In this document: positions 10,801-22,941 of the stretch, in pieces
Numbering within the stretch: position 1 is the stretch's first letter
Layout of the letters: each line of letters opens with the position of its first letter
Assembly: GCA_022701365.1 (NCBI GenBank)
Contig: JAKUHH010000030.1
Location: forward strand, 683,107-747,106
Direction: 5' to 3'
DNA from: Mycocentrospora acerina
Taxonomy: Eukaryota > Ascomycota > Dothideomycetes > Pleosporales
DNA: 64,000 bases
The notes under the pieces: generated by a model
What the model was told of the DNA's origin: nothing
What the model saw: the letters and a program-made list of their open reading frames with translations, nothing else
The model's database searches: none
Position numbers and translations under genes: made by a program

Positions 10801-11944
10801 CATGTCTACACTCTGGCACTCTAATGGCTTTCCATCAATGGCTACAGACAAGCACATGCTTCCAATTAACGTATGAAACATTCACTAAATCTTCAGGTGA
10901 TGCAACTCGGTTGTGCAACTCAATATACACAAGCTAGTTATGCGAACAGGCGGCCCACGCGTCCACGCGCCCATGCACAATTGTTCAATATGCTTTTTCC
11001 ATGCACCCTCGGAAGCCTGTTGCTTCAAGATCAGCTCTTCGTTGTAAACGTCTCCACCCCACCACATCACTCACACAGGCATGTTACCTTTTTCCTTCGG
11101 TCGTTCCCGTAACCGCAACGCCCCCTTCGAATTCAATACAAACTTTGCGCTACAAGCATAGTACGAAGATCGAACCAGACTTTACTCTTCCGTAACCTTC
11201 TGCATGCATGCATGCATGTCGGCAACCCTGTCACATTGCTGCTTGCTGCCGATCGCTATCGTGTCGGAGTCGTCCCCGCATATTGCCAGTGGAAAATGGT
11301 GATAGAAGACGAGAGTCTAACAACCCGGATATCATAAGCGAGTTAGGGAGCTTTTCCGAGTGTAGGGAAAGTGCGTCTAGACTGTAACCTCGCTGAATAT
11401 TGATCCGCCGTTTGTGGGATTCTGGCAAATTTCAGGGGCTAGGTAATGGTCTCTGTGGGTGATCAAAGGCTGGTCAGAGTGCTCACGAAACGTTCACGTG
11501 GACGGATGGTTGCGGGGTTGAGTCTGCAGGTGGTGGTAGGTGGCAGTAATGCTCAAACACTATTGATTCATTCTAAATCCTCACGTAATCTCACGTGTAT
11601 TCGTATTTGAATATCTTTGTCTTCATAACGAAGAGCAATAACGAAGAAGGCTTGCCTCGTGGACTTCACCGTTAGAATCAATCGTTTGAATGTGAACTTT
11701 GGATCAGGGGTTATGGTCTGATTGTTGGGACTGAAAACTTGGTTGACATTGCTTTTTGTGCTACCAACGCAGGAACATCCACATGTTGAGATGTTGATCA
11801 GCAAAGGGTCTCATGAGAATAACGAAAAACTGTCCGATAACGGGGAAGGGAGGAATTATTAGTTGAACCATGCTTTTCTTCATAGTTGAAATCCTTGCTA
11901 CACTGTATTCGTGGCAGTATGGAAATAATATGCAACGCTTATAC
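7897..11944. other. Long gene-poor interval
   Basis: About 4 kb with only short, unrelated open frames on both strands and none with a recognisable domain. It holds a 3-copy 20-bp tandem repeat (10465-10520) and a short TGCA run (about 11199-11218). It could hide decayed mobile elements, but I saw no terminal repeats or transposase or reverse-transcriptase motifs. Confidence 0.45.
10465..10520. repeat. Three-copy 20-bp tandem repeat
   Basis: Units start at 10465, 10485 and 10505, each with the core CACTCAATTAGACTA (third copy CACTCAATTGGACTA). Spacing is exactly 20 bp and the copies differ at only a few bases. The repeat is AT-rich compared with its surroundings, lies outside any gene, and no further copy was noticed in the window. 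Confidence 0.9.
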
Positions 11945-14900
11945 TCAAACCAATGACAATCGCACCTTCCTCTTCCCAGTGCTTTCCTCGATCTCATCGG
12001 TGATCCTCACCATAACCCTCTCAAATAGTTCAATGCTCCGCTTCACGTCACCTTTTACTACTAGCGTATAGTTCTCTGCATCAAAGTCTGCCTCTGGTTC
12101 CGGCGTAGCCAGATCCCTCAGTCGGATCAGGCTCTCAATACCGAACCTTGGCACGAATACGACAAAGCCGTTTGAGAAGATCTTCATGACGAAGCCCTCT
12201 TCTTGGACGTCTTTGCCCTTCAGCGCTTGGCCGACATAGTACTCGATCGAGGCGCGGCCAGCTTGCTGTGCATTGCGGTGGCGAACATTGATGTTCTTGC
12301 AGACAGCTTCAAGCTTCGCCTTGGACTGTAGGCTTGCATCAAGTTGCTCGTATTCGATAGCGGCAGCCAGTTGGCGATGCGCTTCCAGATCTGCGTATCG
12401 ACGAATGGGAGAAGTGAAGTGTGTGTAGATTTCGCTGGCCAGACCGTAATGCCTAAATTCGGGATATGCCTGAGTGCCGGCACAAAAGTACTCCGCGGAC
12501 ATCATGCAGCGTGTTGCCATGATCCTGACCAGGGTGTTGAAAAAGGGATTATTGGGATCGATGCACGTGTCAAGAGAGTCTGCTACAGCTTTAGAGCTAT
12601 CAGTCCTTAGCTCCAATCCCTTCTTGACTTTGAGTTGATTAGTGAGCTCCTCAAAATTTGTTTTTGGAGGTGCGGCATGACGACGTAGGAGAGCTGTCTG
12701 TGGGAAAGCTTCGTAATTCTTTGCGGCAACACTGATGTTGGCTAGCAACATGAATTCCTCAACTAGCGAGTTGGTGTCAAGCAGTTTTTTCGTCTGAACA
12801 TCCACTGGGTCCGAAGTTTCCGACTCAGTTCGGACCTTGACTTCTGGCGAAGCGAGGTTTAAGGCTCCAGCATCCATTCGCTTTTGCTTCAGCTTCTTGG
12901 AGAGCATAAGCAATGTTCGCATTCCAGTTGTAAGATCGTCTTGCTGCGACTCGTCGTCAATTCGTATTTGCGCTTGTTCGTAGCTGAAGGCCTCTCTTGA
13001 ACGAATGACCGACTTTGTGAATTGAGAGGAAATAATGTCTGCATCCGGAGTAATTTCCCACAAGACTGAGAAAGCATACCGCTCAACATAAGGCTTCAAG
13101 GAACACAGATCAGTTCCGAGAAGCATCGGCAGCATGTCTATCCGCTTGTCGACAAGGTAGACTGTTGTTCCACGCTGACTAGCCTCCTTGTCCATGGCAT
13201 TGTTAGGTTTGACAAAGTGCGATACATCAGCGATGTGGACTCCGACTTCAAAATTACCGTTGGGGAGTTTTGTGGCGTGAAGTGCATCATCAATGTCAAC
13301 ACAGCCGACTGGATCGATACTGCAGACCAGGAGGTCTCGGAGATCTCTTCGTCCTTTCCACCCCGGGTCATCAAGACTAGCAGGAACCTTCCAGTCATGG
13401 CCCTCAGCTGGCAAGCAATCCAAAACAGTCTTTGGAAATGGTTTGTACTGCACGTCCCATTCCAAAAGTAGGGCTTCAGTTTCCGCCCCTTTGGACTCAA
13501 GTTCTCCCAATGATCGCACGAAATGTCCAACTGGGTACCTTGAATCTCTCTCCCAAGAATCGATTGTCGATAAAATACGCTGTCCAAGGAGCTCCCCAGC
13601 TTGTCGTGTTCTGATGCGAATCTTCGGGATGCGCTTATCCATGGGTACAAGGAAAACCGTCTGTTGTGTCCGACTCGTTTTGGAGGCCGAACGAACAGAG
13701 TCACGATCAATGTGACCTACGTATTGCCGCCAGTTCCGCTTGCTGATACCAACGACACGTGCAGTCGGTTGTGGCTTACCCTCCGAATTCTGTCCGTGAA
13801 CACGCTTGACCTCGTCTTGCAGAGCTCGTCGTTCTTTCTCAGAAACAACGTTTTCGCCGTCCTCAGCTTCAGGATTATCGTTCTTGTTCAGCGTCTCTTC
13901 CTCAATGATTTTTGTTGAGGGGGCCTTCCATTGGTCTCTGGGTAAAACTTCTACTACCACAACGTCACCAGAAACAGCTCGGTTGCTATTCTCTCGCCCG
14001 AGGATAAGAAGTGACTTGTCAAATGCCGGTACATGCACCGAACCTTCGAGGTAGTTGTATGTTGATACGTTGAAGATGCCCTGATGAAGAGTGCCGGCTT
14101 TTACACCGGTCATCATCTTCGAAACCGAATAGTGTTCGGGATAGAATACTTCAGCTTTCTTAGACCTAACTTCCCTCTGCTCCTGAGCTGCGCTGATCAT
14201 ATCCAGCAGCTCATCTGGCTTCTCCAGACCTGAAACAAACTTCGCCACTATGGTTGTTAGTAGTTTTTAAATAGTTAGGTCTGACGACTTACGCGTCATG
14301 GCAGGGACGTCCTCTGTCTTTGCTTTTCTCAGATTGTCCTTGTCGTCAGTGATCATGACCACAGTGGGTACTCGCTTCTGCTTCTGACTGCGCGCAGCAA
14401 CTGCTTGCGTAATGTGATGATTGTACCACTGGACGGCTTTTCGCACAGCGCGATCATTACGGTCGTTGATAGTTTCTCCTGCATCTCTAGCTACGTGCGT
14501 CTCTTGGCGAAATTCGTTAAAAAACACGTAAAAGCGCTTGCCTTCATTCTTGGTTAAGGCAATCAGGCGATGATACAATGGTAAAGAGCGATTCTTGACC
14601 TCTTCTAGAACTGTTTGGAGAATAATGACATCATGGAATGCTGTCTCAACTTCAAAAAGATCCATCCCGGTAAGGAGAGCATTAGTGTCTGGCACAAGGT
14701 ACTGCCCGTTTGGAAAGTGTTCTGATCCGGCCGGGGTATCTGAGAGCACAAACGGTGCGACTAGATCGAGTCAGCCTTGTTTTTCACGTGAGATTTGAAT
14801 TCTAACCCTTCTTCGAGTAATCCGTAGGTGCTATATCTAAGCATGCCCGGCAAAGATTCGACGAGCAGGGAATGTCTTGTCGTAGATACAACTCTCTCAC

Positions 14901-15008
14901 GATTTTCTGAACCTTGCCACTTTTTGTTGATCGAACATAGACTTTGCTAGACAAGTTGGCCTGGCCGCGATCGGCGGCACTCGACCTTTTAAGGCTAAAA
15001 TACTCCAT
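11945..15008 (-). CDS. DIS3: Exosome complex exonuclease RRP44 (DIS3)
   Basis: Exons 14807-15008, 14293-14760 and 11945-14247 give 990 residues, close to the yeast length. This is the catalytic subunit of the RNA exosome, with 3'-5' exonuclease and endonuclease activity in nucleus and cytoplasm. Visible parts: the N-terminal CR3 zinc motif (DIPCSSNLCRACL); a PIN domain with catalytic D92 (VPDTNALL) and later acidic residues in ETINDRNDRAVRK and MITDDKDN; cold-shock domains; the RNB core CSIDPVGCVDIDDALH with its metal-binding aspartates; YGLASEIYTHFTSPIRRY; and a C-terminal S1-like domain. Both introns (14761-14806 and 14248-14292) are short GT-AG. No key residue is missing. It diverges from VMA13 across 264 bp. 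Confidence 0.98.
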
Positions 15009-15272
15009 TTACTCGGCTTTGTATGTGCTGAGCGACCCTCGATGTTGTGGTGAGGTTGTCGTTGTCGCGTTGTCGTCAAAACCGCAGAAGTCTAACATTT
15101 GATGCCAAGACAAAAGTTAATCATCTAGTCCTGATATAGTTAGTAGATTCTAGAGCTATGACGGAGCTTGGTGAGCCGTGATAGCAATCGCCAACATCAG
15201 AGCTTCCATCCACACTCCGTCAGCTCCAAGCCCCGCACCCTCCAGCACATATCCTCGAAGGACCTCCTCGAA
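15009..15272. promoter_or_regulatory. Shared divergent promoter DIS3 / VMA13
   Basis: 264 bp between the divergent start codons of DIS3 (15008, minus) and VMA13 (15273, plus). Two housekeeping genes must share this control region. No CACGTG box is present. A C-rich leader with CCA/TCC runs precedes the VMA13 ATG. Confidence 0.5.
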
Positions 15273-16837
15273 ATGTCGCTAGATCCGCCCACATATCTCA
15301 CCTCGATCCAAAACAACATCCGCGCGCGGCCAATATCATGGGAAGGCGCAGTTCGGGCCAAGACCATCACGGATGCAGACCTGAAGAAGATCAAGTCAAT
15401 TGACAAGGTGCGCAAGGAGCAACGGAAACAGACAATCGATTCGGACACGGACAGTTTTGTGACACTGCTTTTGGGCGGAAATGGCTCTCAGAGTATCTTT
15501 GAGGCGGCAGCGAAACGCCAGGACATCATCCACTACATGCTAGTGCTGCTGGGGGACATGCTTGAGGGTATGCTTAGGAGGGAAATTACAATGGGTACGA
15601 GTGATACTGATTGCGTGCAGATATTCCCGCCCTCACGTCCGCTCTTGTACAGCACCCAACACCTTACAAGCCTTTCCTGCCCCTTCTGAAAGCTTCATCG
15701 AACAACGAGGACCCTGTCCCACTCCTCACATCATCAGTACTCTCAGGCCTTCTATCTTATGCCGTAATCCAGCCATCAAAGGATACTTCCCAGGTCGATG
15801 AAGCTCTGCCCCAGCTCTACACATACCTATCTACGCTTGCCAAGGCCTCAGATGCTGGCCTGCAAGACATTGCCGTGCGGGAATTTTCCGCAGTCCTTCG
15901 AAGTGCCAGGTCTCGGCAAATCTTCTGGAAGCAAAGAAAAGAAACCCTGGATCCTTTGTTCGACATTCTGCGAGCGGCAGCAGGGTCCACCAAGGACCAA
16001 GATTCGACGCTATACGGCAGCGGTGGTAGTGCTAGTATTCGTAGCACAGAAGGTGGTCTGTCAGGCGGTGTAGGACTGCAACTTCTGTACCATGTTCTAC
16101 TTGTCATCTGGCAGCTCAGCTTTGAAGGCGAACTTGTTGGTGATGGGCTCCAAGAGTAAGATGACATTGAAGTCCTGATATTGCCTACGCTAATTGTCTC
16201 TAGTGAACACGATATTGTCATTTTATACACGCATCTCCTACGTGTATCACCCAAGGAGAAGGCTACTCGCCTCCTACTCTCAACCCTCGTGAACCTATTG
16301 ACCACCAACCGAAACACGCTCCTCCCCTCGGCAGTTCTTGCCCGTCTCCCATCACTCCTCTCGAGTCTGAAATCGCGCCATTTGACAGACGAAGATGCTC
16401 TTGAAGATCTGAAGTCACTCAACGAACTTCTTGAGGAATACACCAAGACTCAGACTACGTTTGATGAATACGCTGCCGAGCTGCGGACGGGTCATCTTCG
16501 CTGGTCACCACCTCACCGCAACCCCGACTTCTGGCGCGAGAACGCGCGCCGTATCTTAGAGGATAACAAGGGAGAGCTGCCTCGTAAGCTTGCGGAGATT
16601 TTGTCTAAGAGCTGGGAAAACGACAAGCAGGTACTGGCCATTGGGTGCAATGACGTGGCATGCCTTGTCAAGGAAGTACCAGAAAAGAGGCAGCAATTGG
16701 AGAAGTTGGGCCTAAAAGGCAGGGTTATGGAGCTCATGCAAGAGTCAGACGAGAGCGTGAGATGGGAGAGCTTGAGAGCAGTGGGAGAGTGGCTAAGGTA
16801 CAGCTTTGAGTCTAAGAGCCAGTTGCCAATCAGATAA
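15273..16837 (+). CDS. VMA13: V-type proton ATPase subunit H
   Basis: Exons 15273-15567, 15621-16155 and 16204-16837 give 487 residues (yeast about 478). Subunit H sits on the V1 sector, activates the assembled vacuolar H+-ATPase and inhibits ATP hydrolysis by free V1. The sequence starts MSLDPPTYLTSIQNNIRARP, has the all-helical HEAT/armadillo-like body, and ends with the conserved GRVMELMQESDESVRWESLR segment followed by AVGEWLRYSF. The start at 15273 is chosen over an in-frame GTG/ATG upstream because family proteins begin at MSLDPP. Both introns are GT-AG, 53 and 48 nt. Its neighbour DIS3 is divergent. Confidence 0.96.
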
Positions 16838-17319
16838 TGTGGCAGTATGCTTGACGGATTAGAAGCGACCAGGAGCTTTCCAGTCAATTCTACTTGTTTG
16901 CTCTTGGTTTTCTATAAAGACCTTGATGTAGTGGTAGGAGAACTCAGTATGTTCATAGCAGCGTTGTTGCGCCGTAGATCAAGTTTGAATGATATTCCAT
17001 TTCGGCCTCACGGTCCCTAACATGGCCGCGGCTTAAGTAATATTTTATAATACCTATCACCTTGTTACTTCAGTTTCAGCTCAAACAGTCATGAACATCG
17101 ACAGCTGAAGCTTTCGTGCCGTTCGATGCACTGTAACCCGCTCGCCAAGTCACCTGCCTCTTCTTCGCAGCCTAATACATGCAAAAACTGTAACCTTGTA
17201 ACTGAAGCGGGCTGGCCATTATGTTTTCCATAGTGACATCAAGGTCATTGGTACCGAAGATTCTTTGCTTTGAATGTAGTCACACGATATCCATGAAATC
17301 GCGCGGCACATTCCCTTGT
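16838..17319. other. Intergenic, convergent 3' ends
   Basis: 482 bp between the stops of VMA13 (plus) and the HET gene (minus). AT-rich in its middle (17035-17060). No gene or repeat seen. Confidence 0.5.
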
Positions 17320-20109
17320 TCAACTGATCCTGCTCAAGTCCGTTCCCACGTCAACCTTGCTCAGAAGTTTTTCACCTGTTGAATTTCCACATCTTGTTGT
17401 TCCCTTGTTCGAGCTCTTTTTGTGAGCAGCCGTTTTCATGGCAATGTCGTTGATGAGAAGATTCGCCACTTCTGCTTGATTATTTAATTGTGCAATGGCC
17501 AGCGGCGATCTTCCATTCTCATCTACATAGTCTTGACGAGCACCATGGTCTAGGAGTAACTTGACCACTTTAACATGACCGCGAGCTGCAGCCCAGAAGA
17601 GTGGTGTGCGCTTAGTGATGCTCTGGGCATTGATGTCCACGGCGTTTGTCGCTAGGAGAACCCGCACGACATCTGTGTGCCCCTTCTGTGCTGCATACCA
17701 CAAAGGAGTGGCATCTCGGATGTCCCTTTTGTCTGGAGGGATACGTTGTTGAACAAGTCGAAAAACAGTCTTGGAATCTCCTTTCTTTGCGGCGGCGCAG
17801 AGTTGTGTAACATGCCTCCATTGTTGTGACACGATGCCGGCACCAGCCCACTTTTCGAAAAGATGAAGAGTGGCTTCTTGGCCACTGGTGGCTGCAGATT
17901 CAACCACTTTTTCAGAGATCTTGATGCTTGTGATTTTGTGCAGATATTCGATGAGTTTGCCGCCGTCGGGATATCCTGCCGCCGCCCTTACTACTTCCAG
18001 TGTAATCTTGTCTTCGCTGCCTCGCTGGCTGACAAGAAGGCCTACTGCTCTAACTCCACTCATTACCACTGCTATGACTGCTTCTTTTTCTCGCTTCTCA
18101 TAAAGCAAGTTCATCACCTCTATCCCGCACCAAGAGTTTCCCGCAGCCGCCCCTACTACCCCCTCAGTAATCTTGACTTCGCTGCCTCGCTGCTCAAGAA
18201 GAGCACTCATTACTTCCTTTCCGCTCCAAATGTTTCCAGCAGCTGCTTCAACCACCTCCTGATTAATCTCGATGTCGCTGCCTGGCTGCCCAAGGAGAAA
18301 CCTTATTACCTCTCCTCCGCTCCGAGCAGATCCTACTGCTGCTAACATAACCTCTTTGGTAATCTTAACTTTTCTGCCTTGCTGCTCGAGAAGCGGCCCT
18401 ATCATCCCCATTCCACCCATTACCGCAATCATGACCACCTCTTCTCCACACTGCTCAAGAAGGACCTCCATTATTTCTTTTCCGTTCTGAGTATTTCTCA
18501 ATGCTGCATTTACTGTCTTCTCGGTGATAACATATCGGCTGAATCCCCTTTTAAACAGAATCCTCATTACTTCTTTTCCGTTCGAAAGGGTTCTCGCTGC
18601 TGCTGCCTCAACTACCTTCTCAGTGACGTCGTTCCAAACCTGATGGTTGAAGCAAAGTTCTACAACCTCAACATCGAATAGTTCGATCAGCTTTTCTCTA
18701 GCGCGCTCTGTAAGCTGATAGTAACGATACAAATGCTCTAGGAGAAAGCACATGATCTTCTTCTTGAGCCTGGCATTCTCTGCAACCGCCACTACTATAC
18801 CCCCAGTGATACTGATTTCATAGCCTCGCTGTTCAAAAAGGAGACTCAATACTTCTAATCCGCTCTGAGCGTTCCTTACTGCCGCTTTCACTACCTCTTC
18901 CGTGATCTTAAATTCCTTGCCTCGATACTCAAGAAGGACCTCCATTACTTCTCTTCCATTCAAAGGGTTACTTGCTGCCGCAACAACTATCTTTTCAGTC
19001 ACTGTAACTTCGCTGCCGCGCTGTATGAGAAAATCAGTAATAAATTTCTTATCCTTTGATCTAGCTCCTCTACTGAGCAATTGGGCATTCAACAGATTCG
19101 CGTTGCTAACCAGCTCTGGAATGGTTCGATAAGAGCACTCGGATAGACCAAACAAGTACGAAGCAGCATTTTCAACAACTTGCTCAACTCCCATCGTGTA
19201 GTCGGCAGGGATATTATCAGCATCCTGTGCACCCAGGCATAAACCAAGCAACGCATAGACCATGTCTCGTGGATCACTCGCTTTGCTTTCGTTGAACTTC
19301 AGCAGGAGATGGTAGAGGTCTCGCTTGTGGCTCCACCAAGAATCGGTCCTCGATGGGCCGGGCATGATATCTAGGACAGCTTGACAATGTGGCTCTGGGT
19401 GCGCACGTATCAGCGATGGTGCAAGGGCAAAGATACGTGCCGAGACGGCTTTGGAGCCGCTGCAGACAACAGCCCTTTTTGCATTGGCGACTTCTTGTAA
19501 TATCCATACTCGCTTGAACCAAGGCCGGCTCAAGAGCGATTCCAGGCCTGCACGCTGTCGGGACGCAAGGTGCCAATACTCGAATTCAAGAAGGGGCTGC
19601 ACATGCAACCAAAGCCCCATCCAGCGTTCGTCTGCGAGCTTCCAGTCGTTGCATTTGAGAGTGTGACTTTCTGTTTCCAGTCGCTTCAGAGAGTCCATGA
19701 GAACGTTTGTTTCGTCCGTCGCAAAACCAAGCCAGAGAATGACCTGTTCAGCTTTGGAATAGATGTTCCCCATCTGTCGAACTTGGTGCCCCCGCTCTCG
19801 GTGGTTTTTTTGGTCAATACATATGGCATCTACCCAAAGAATCCGGTCTGTTTCGGGCAAACGGAGGTGTTGAAGTGCCATGTAAAGATTTTCAGTGACT
19901 TCAAGCTTACTTCCGTTTATCTGCAGGGAAGCAGACATTTCTGTGTCGCCCCATGTATAGGAGAGAGCCTCGTAGGGAATCAAGTCGTCGCTATCAAACG
20001 ATGCTTGGAAGAGCTTACAAACGATATCGAGCCCTTCACCCTTGCATAGTCGCAGCAATCGAAAAGCTGGAGCCTCGGAATCAAGCGGTTTGTACTCGAA
20101 AATATTCAT
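17320..20109 (-). CDS. HET-domain protein with a 32-residue repeat array and ankyrin repeats
   Basis: Intronless, 929 residues from the ATG at 20109. An upstream in-frame ATG at 20190 exists, but MNIFEYKPLD is the usual HET-protein start. The HET domain spans about residues 46-205 with YEALSYTWGD, LWVDAICIDQ, YSKAEQVILWLG and WFKRVWILQE. HET proteins trigger incompatibility and cell death in filamentous fungi. Residues about 353-750 hold roughly twelve degenerate units of about 32 residues with consensus G-EVM--LLEQRG-EV-ITE-VV-AAA-N. Two or three units have lost half of the motif. The C-terminus (about 766-888) has ankyrin repeats (DATPLWYAAQKGHTDVVRVL, RTPLFWAAARGHVKVVKLLL). No NTPase domain is seen. 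Role in self/non-self recognition is inferred from the family only. Confidence 0.93.
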   Translation of the reverse strand: MNIFEYKPLDSEAPAFRLLRLCKGEGLDIVCKLFQASFDSDDLIPYEALSYTWGDTEMSASLQINGSKLEVTENLYMALQHLRLPETDRILWVDAICIDQKNHRERGHQVRQMGNIYSKAEQVILWLGFATDETNVLMDSLKRLETESHTLKCNDWKLADERWMGLWLHVQPLLEFEYWHLASRQRAGLESLLSRPWFKRVWILQEVANAKRAVVCSGSKAVSARIFALAPSLIRAHPEPHCQAVLDIMPGPSRTDSWWSHKRDLYHLLLKFNESKASDPRDMVYALLGLCLGAQDADNIPADYTMGVEQVVENAASYLFGLSECSYRTIPELVSNANLLNAQLLSRGARSKDKKFITDFLIQRGSEVTVTEKIVVAAASNPLNGREVMEVLLEYRGKEFKITEEVVKAAVRNAQSGLEVLSLLFEQRGYEISITGGIVVAVAENARLKKKIMCFLLEHLYRYYQLTERAREKLIELFDVEVVELCFNHQVWNDVTEKVVEAAAARTLSNGKEVMRILFKRGFSRYVITEKTVNAALRNTQNGKEIMEVLLEQCGEEVVMIAVMGGMGMIGPLLEQQGRKVKITKEVMLAAVGSARSGGEVIRFLLGQPGSDIEINQEVVEAAAGNIWSGKEVMSALLEQRGSEVKITEGVVGAAAGNSWCGIEVMNLLYEKREKEAVIAVVMSGVRAVGLLVSQRGSEDKITLEVVRAAAGYPDGGKLIEYLHKITSIKISEKVVESAATSGQEATLHLFEKWAGAGIVSQQWRHVTQLCAAAKKGDSKTVFRLVQQRIPPDKRDIRDATPLWYAAQKGHTDVVRVLLATNAVDINAQSITKRTPLFWAAARGHVKVVKLLLDHGARQDYVDENGRSPLAIAQLNNQAEVANLLINDIAMKTAAHKKSSNKGTTRCGNSTGEKLLSKVDVGTDLSRIS

Positions 20110-22941
20110 CTTGGTGCGGAGAAGGCTGAAGTTGCACAACCGACTAGCGAGATGTTGACGATGATGATGATATCGATTTTCCAGGAGCAATATCCGAAAT
20201 CCACCGCGTAAAAGGCAAGTCTTCTTGACATGCGTAGAAAGTAACTGTGTTTTTGTAGATTAAAAGTCGTTTGGTTCGAACCGCACCTCAAGGTTGCACT
20301 CTTCGATGGCCAACAAGGCTGAGTGAGGGCTGGGGACAGCAACATGGAAGACCAGCCATGGTCTGTGGCGCAGCAAAGACAGAACTGACCTTCACCTAAC
20401 TGGTTAACAGTTATTCTCAGCCTCATGTCTTTTTTTCACGCTGTAGACATTGCCATAATTGTATACCGCGATGCTAGAGTCGCTGTTCCTGCAGCGTCGT
20501 ACAACGATTTCCTGACGTTGCGAAATGCCTGCCGGTAAACAAAATTCACACATGCGATACTCCAATTTAGGCCATAGCTGCACCAAGCGAAGCAAGTAGC
20601 TCGGTTCGGTAAGCTGAGTGTACAGCCTTCCGACTGCGTTTCCCCCAAGACTTCGCCAACGTCCCAAGATGTCGTCCTCACCTCGCCTTGCCTTGCCTCA
20701 TCTCACCTCATCTCGTCTCACAGGGACATTTATCCCACCAGTCAGTCGCAACTGCGGCCAGCACCATTGAAAGAAAAAAGCACCCCCTTATGCACGTTGT
20801 ATGCACACCTTTAGAATCCCAGTCACATACATAGGTGAGGCAAGTAGTGCGGGCGCAACCTCCGCAGTGGATACGCGGCGACTCCACACGCCACGATATC
20901 GAAGATCGTGCTCGCATAAGCACTAGCTAGTTGACTGACTGTAAATACCAACCCAGCATACGGGTCCGCCCGCGACGACGACGACGACGGCGACGATGAC
21001 AAAAACTCATCCAGCGGGCCAGATGTCCAGCCATACGCGCCTTTTGCGACGAGCACGATAACTCCCACAGCTCCCGGTATTTTCCCTCTTGACGTTTTAT
21101 TTACGTTTTCCATTCTAGCCCTAGCCTTTTAGTTGGTTCCTTCTTTCTTTTATTTCCTTGTTTCTCCTTTTTTTTTAATTATTATTAATAATCCTAGTCT
21201 AAGGGTCTCGTAAATGCGAGGTGCTGCGCGTGAGTGCTTTGTGTGGTTCGGAATCCTTGCCCGAGGATACGTTCAGCCACATCGCGATGGTAATACCGAA
21301 CTAGATAGGTAGGTTGGTTGGTTAGGTCGGCAGGTTGGGCTAGTGGTAATTGCACCGCCCTCCCTCTCTCTCTCTCCCCCCCCCTGTGTTAGATCACCGA
21401 TGTTCGCAGCGGGAGTTGATGGGCTGGATTAGCTTGGGTTGGTGTGTTTCGGCTTGTTGAGGCATCGCTTGGGCTGAAGAGGGCTAACTCATGGTAGACG
21501 AAGATCAGAACAGACGAGTTTGGGAATCTATGACAGGTTGGACAATTGCCTTTAGGAAGTTGCTCCGGCGCTATGTTTGGTGTTTGGGGAGGGGGTTGCG
21601 AATGCAGTAGTCTTTTTCTCGGGTTTACATACCGGGCCGCTATGTTGTTGAGGGTATCGATGTATCTGTACACAGTCCCGTGATATTTGTGATGCGAAAT
21701 TGAGAGTGGTGAGTTGGCCGGGATCTGATGCCGCAGCGTCTTACCACAATCCACTTTACCCTGGGAGAGATCTTGCAAACTGCATTACTATGGTTCTACG
21801 CTGTTGTAATAGTGATGTTGTAGTAATGATATTTGTCAATGCGAGCGCTTGTTCCCCTGCATTTGTGCAATCGCGACGCGCAAGTAAGAATACCGCTTGA
21901 AAAGCTCTCCCCCCTGCTTACGAGTTGGAATGCTGCGTGATTGGGATTTATGGTCAAGAATTAGCTGGCCAGTACAACTTGGAATGAGAAGAGCAATAGA
22001 ATAGATTGCGGAACGGGTTGATATTAATATTAGTAGAGATGTGTCAGGAAAGAGACTACTCCTTCGTATGCTTTCCTCTCATGCATTTCCACACCCCCAC
22101 TCTCCACCGCAGCATCCAGCCCTGAACCCGTTATTTATATCCTCTCGATGCCCAAAATGCAAGAAGATGCAACGCACTACGAAATGGGGTATGGGTATGG
22201 GGGAATCTTGTGCAAGCAAACGACAATCCACCAAACGATACGGATAGGGGCCAGTGAAAAAAGAGCAATAAAGAACAATAGCAATCTGATGAAATGAAGA
22301 AGCCTCGACGATGCAGAACTCCAGGATGAGCAGCGACCGACTATGCCCGCAGACCCATGCAGTACAGTGAGGAGCAACGCGAAGCAGTGACGATTCCAAA
22401 AAGATGGTAGAATGTCGTGTGTAAAGTAGCAGTGTCAAAACCGGGAACGAGGCCCACAGGTATGAGGATCGCAAGGCCTGTCGTATACTCAGATGCCATG
22501 AGAAGAGATCCGAGCCGACCATCGTTTAAACATGTCTCTGGTCTCGTGAATTGACATAGTTGATCATCTCGCATGCATCGTGCAGTATTCGTGGTTACAG
22601 TACATGACTGATTCGAGTAAGTGGAGAGTGAGGAGCGCCGTTCGCCAGTTCGCCAGATGATTCTTGAACAAGCGACATGTAAGATCCCGAGAATGGTGAC
22701 CTCCCGACAAGAACGACCAATGGAAACTATCTTGGGGTAAAATACGAAGTAAGGACAGCGCGTATATGGTGTACAGAGTACATAGAACGTGGGCACAAAT
22801 GGAAGTCAAGTAGTGGTGCAATGACAATATGGTACCTCTTCAATAATCCAGAATTGGTGCCAAACGCCGATCCAGTGCAGGTAAATCCGATCAAAGCGCT
22901 AATGCGGGTTGCAAGCTCTTTGATTTTGGTACGTCAAACGC
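20110..22941. other. Long intergenic interval
   Basis: 2.8 kb between the HET gene 5' end and the RSC7 stop codon. It holds C/T-rich pentamer-like runs (about 20677-20720), a GAC/GAT triplet run (about 20968-21000), a T/A-rich patch (21140-21200) and a CT plus poly-C run (about 21357-21385). Open frames are short and unconvincing. The 22.4-22.9 kb part probably includes the RSC7 3' UTR. Confidence 0.45.

Noticed and set aside
20273..20282. GGTTCGAACC, like a tRNA B box
   Set aside because: No A box at the proper distance and no acceptor stem on either strand; the word is a palindrome found by chance.
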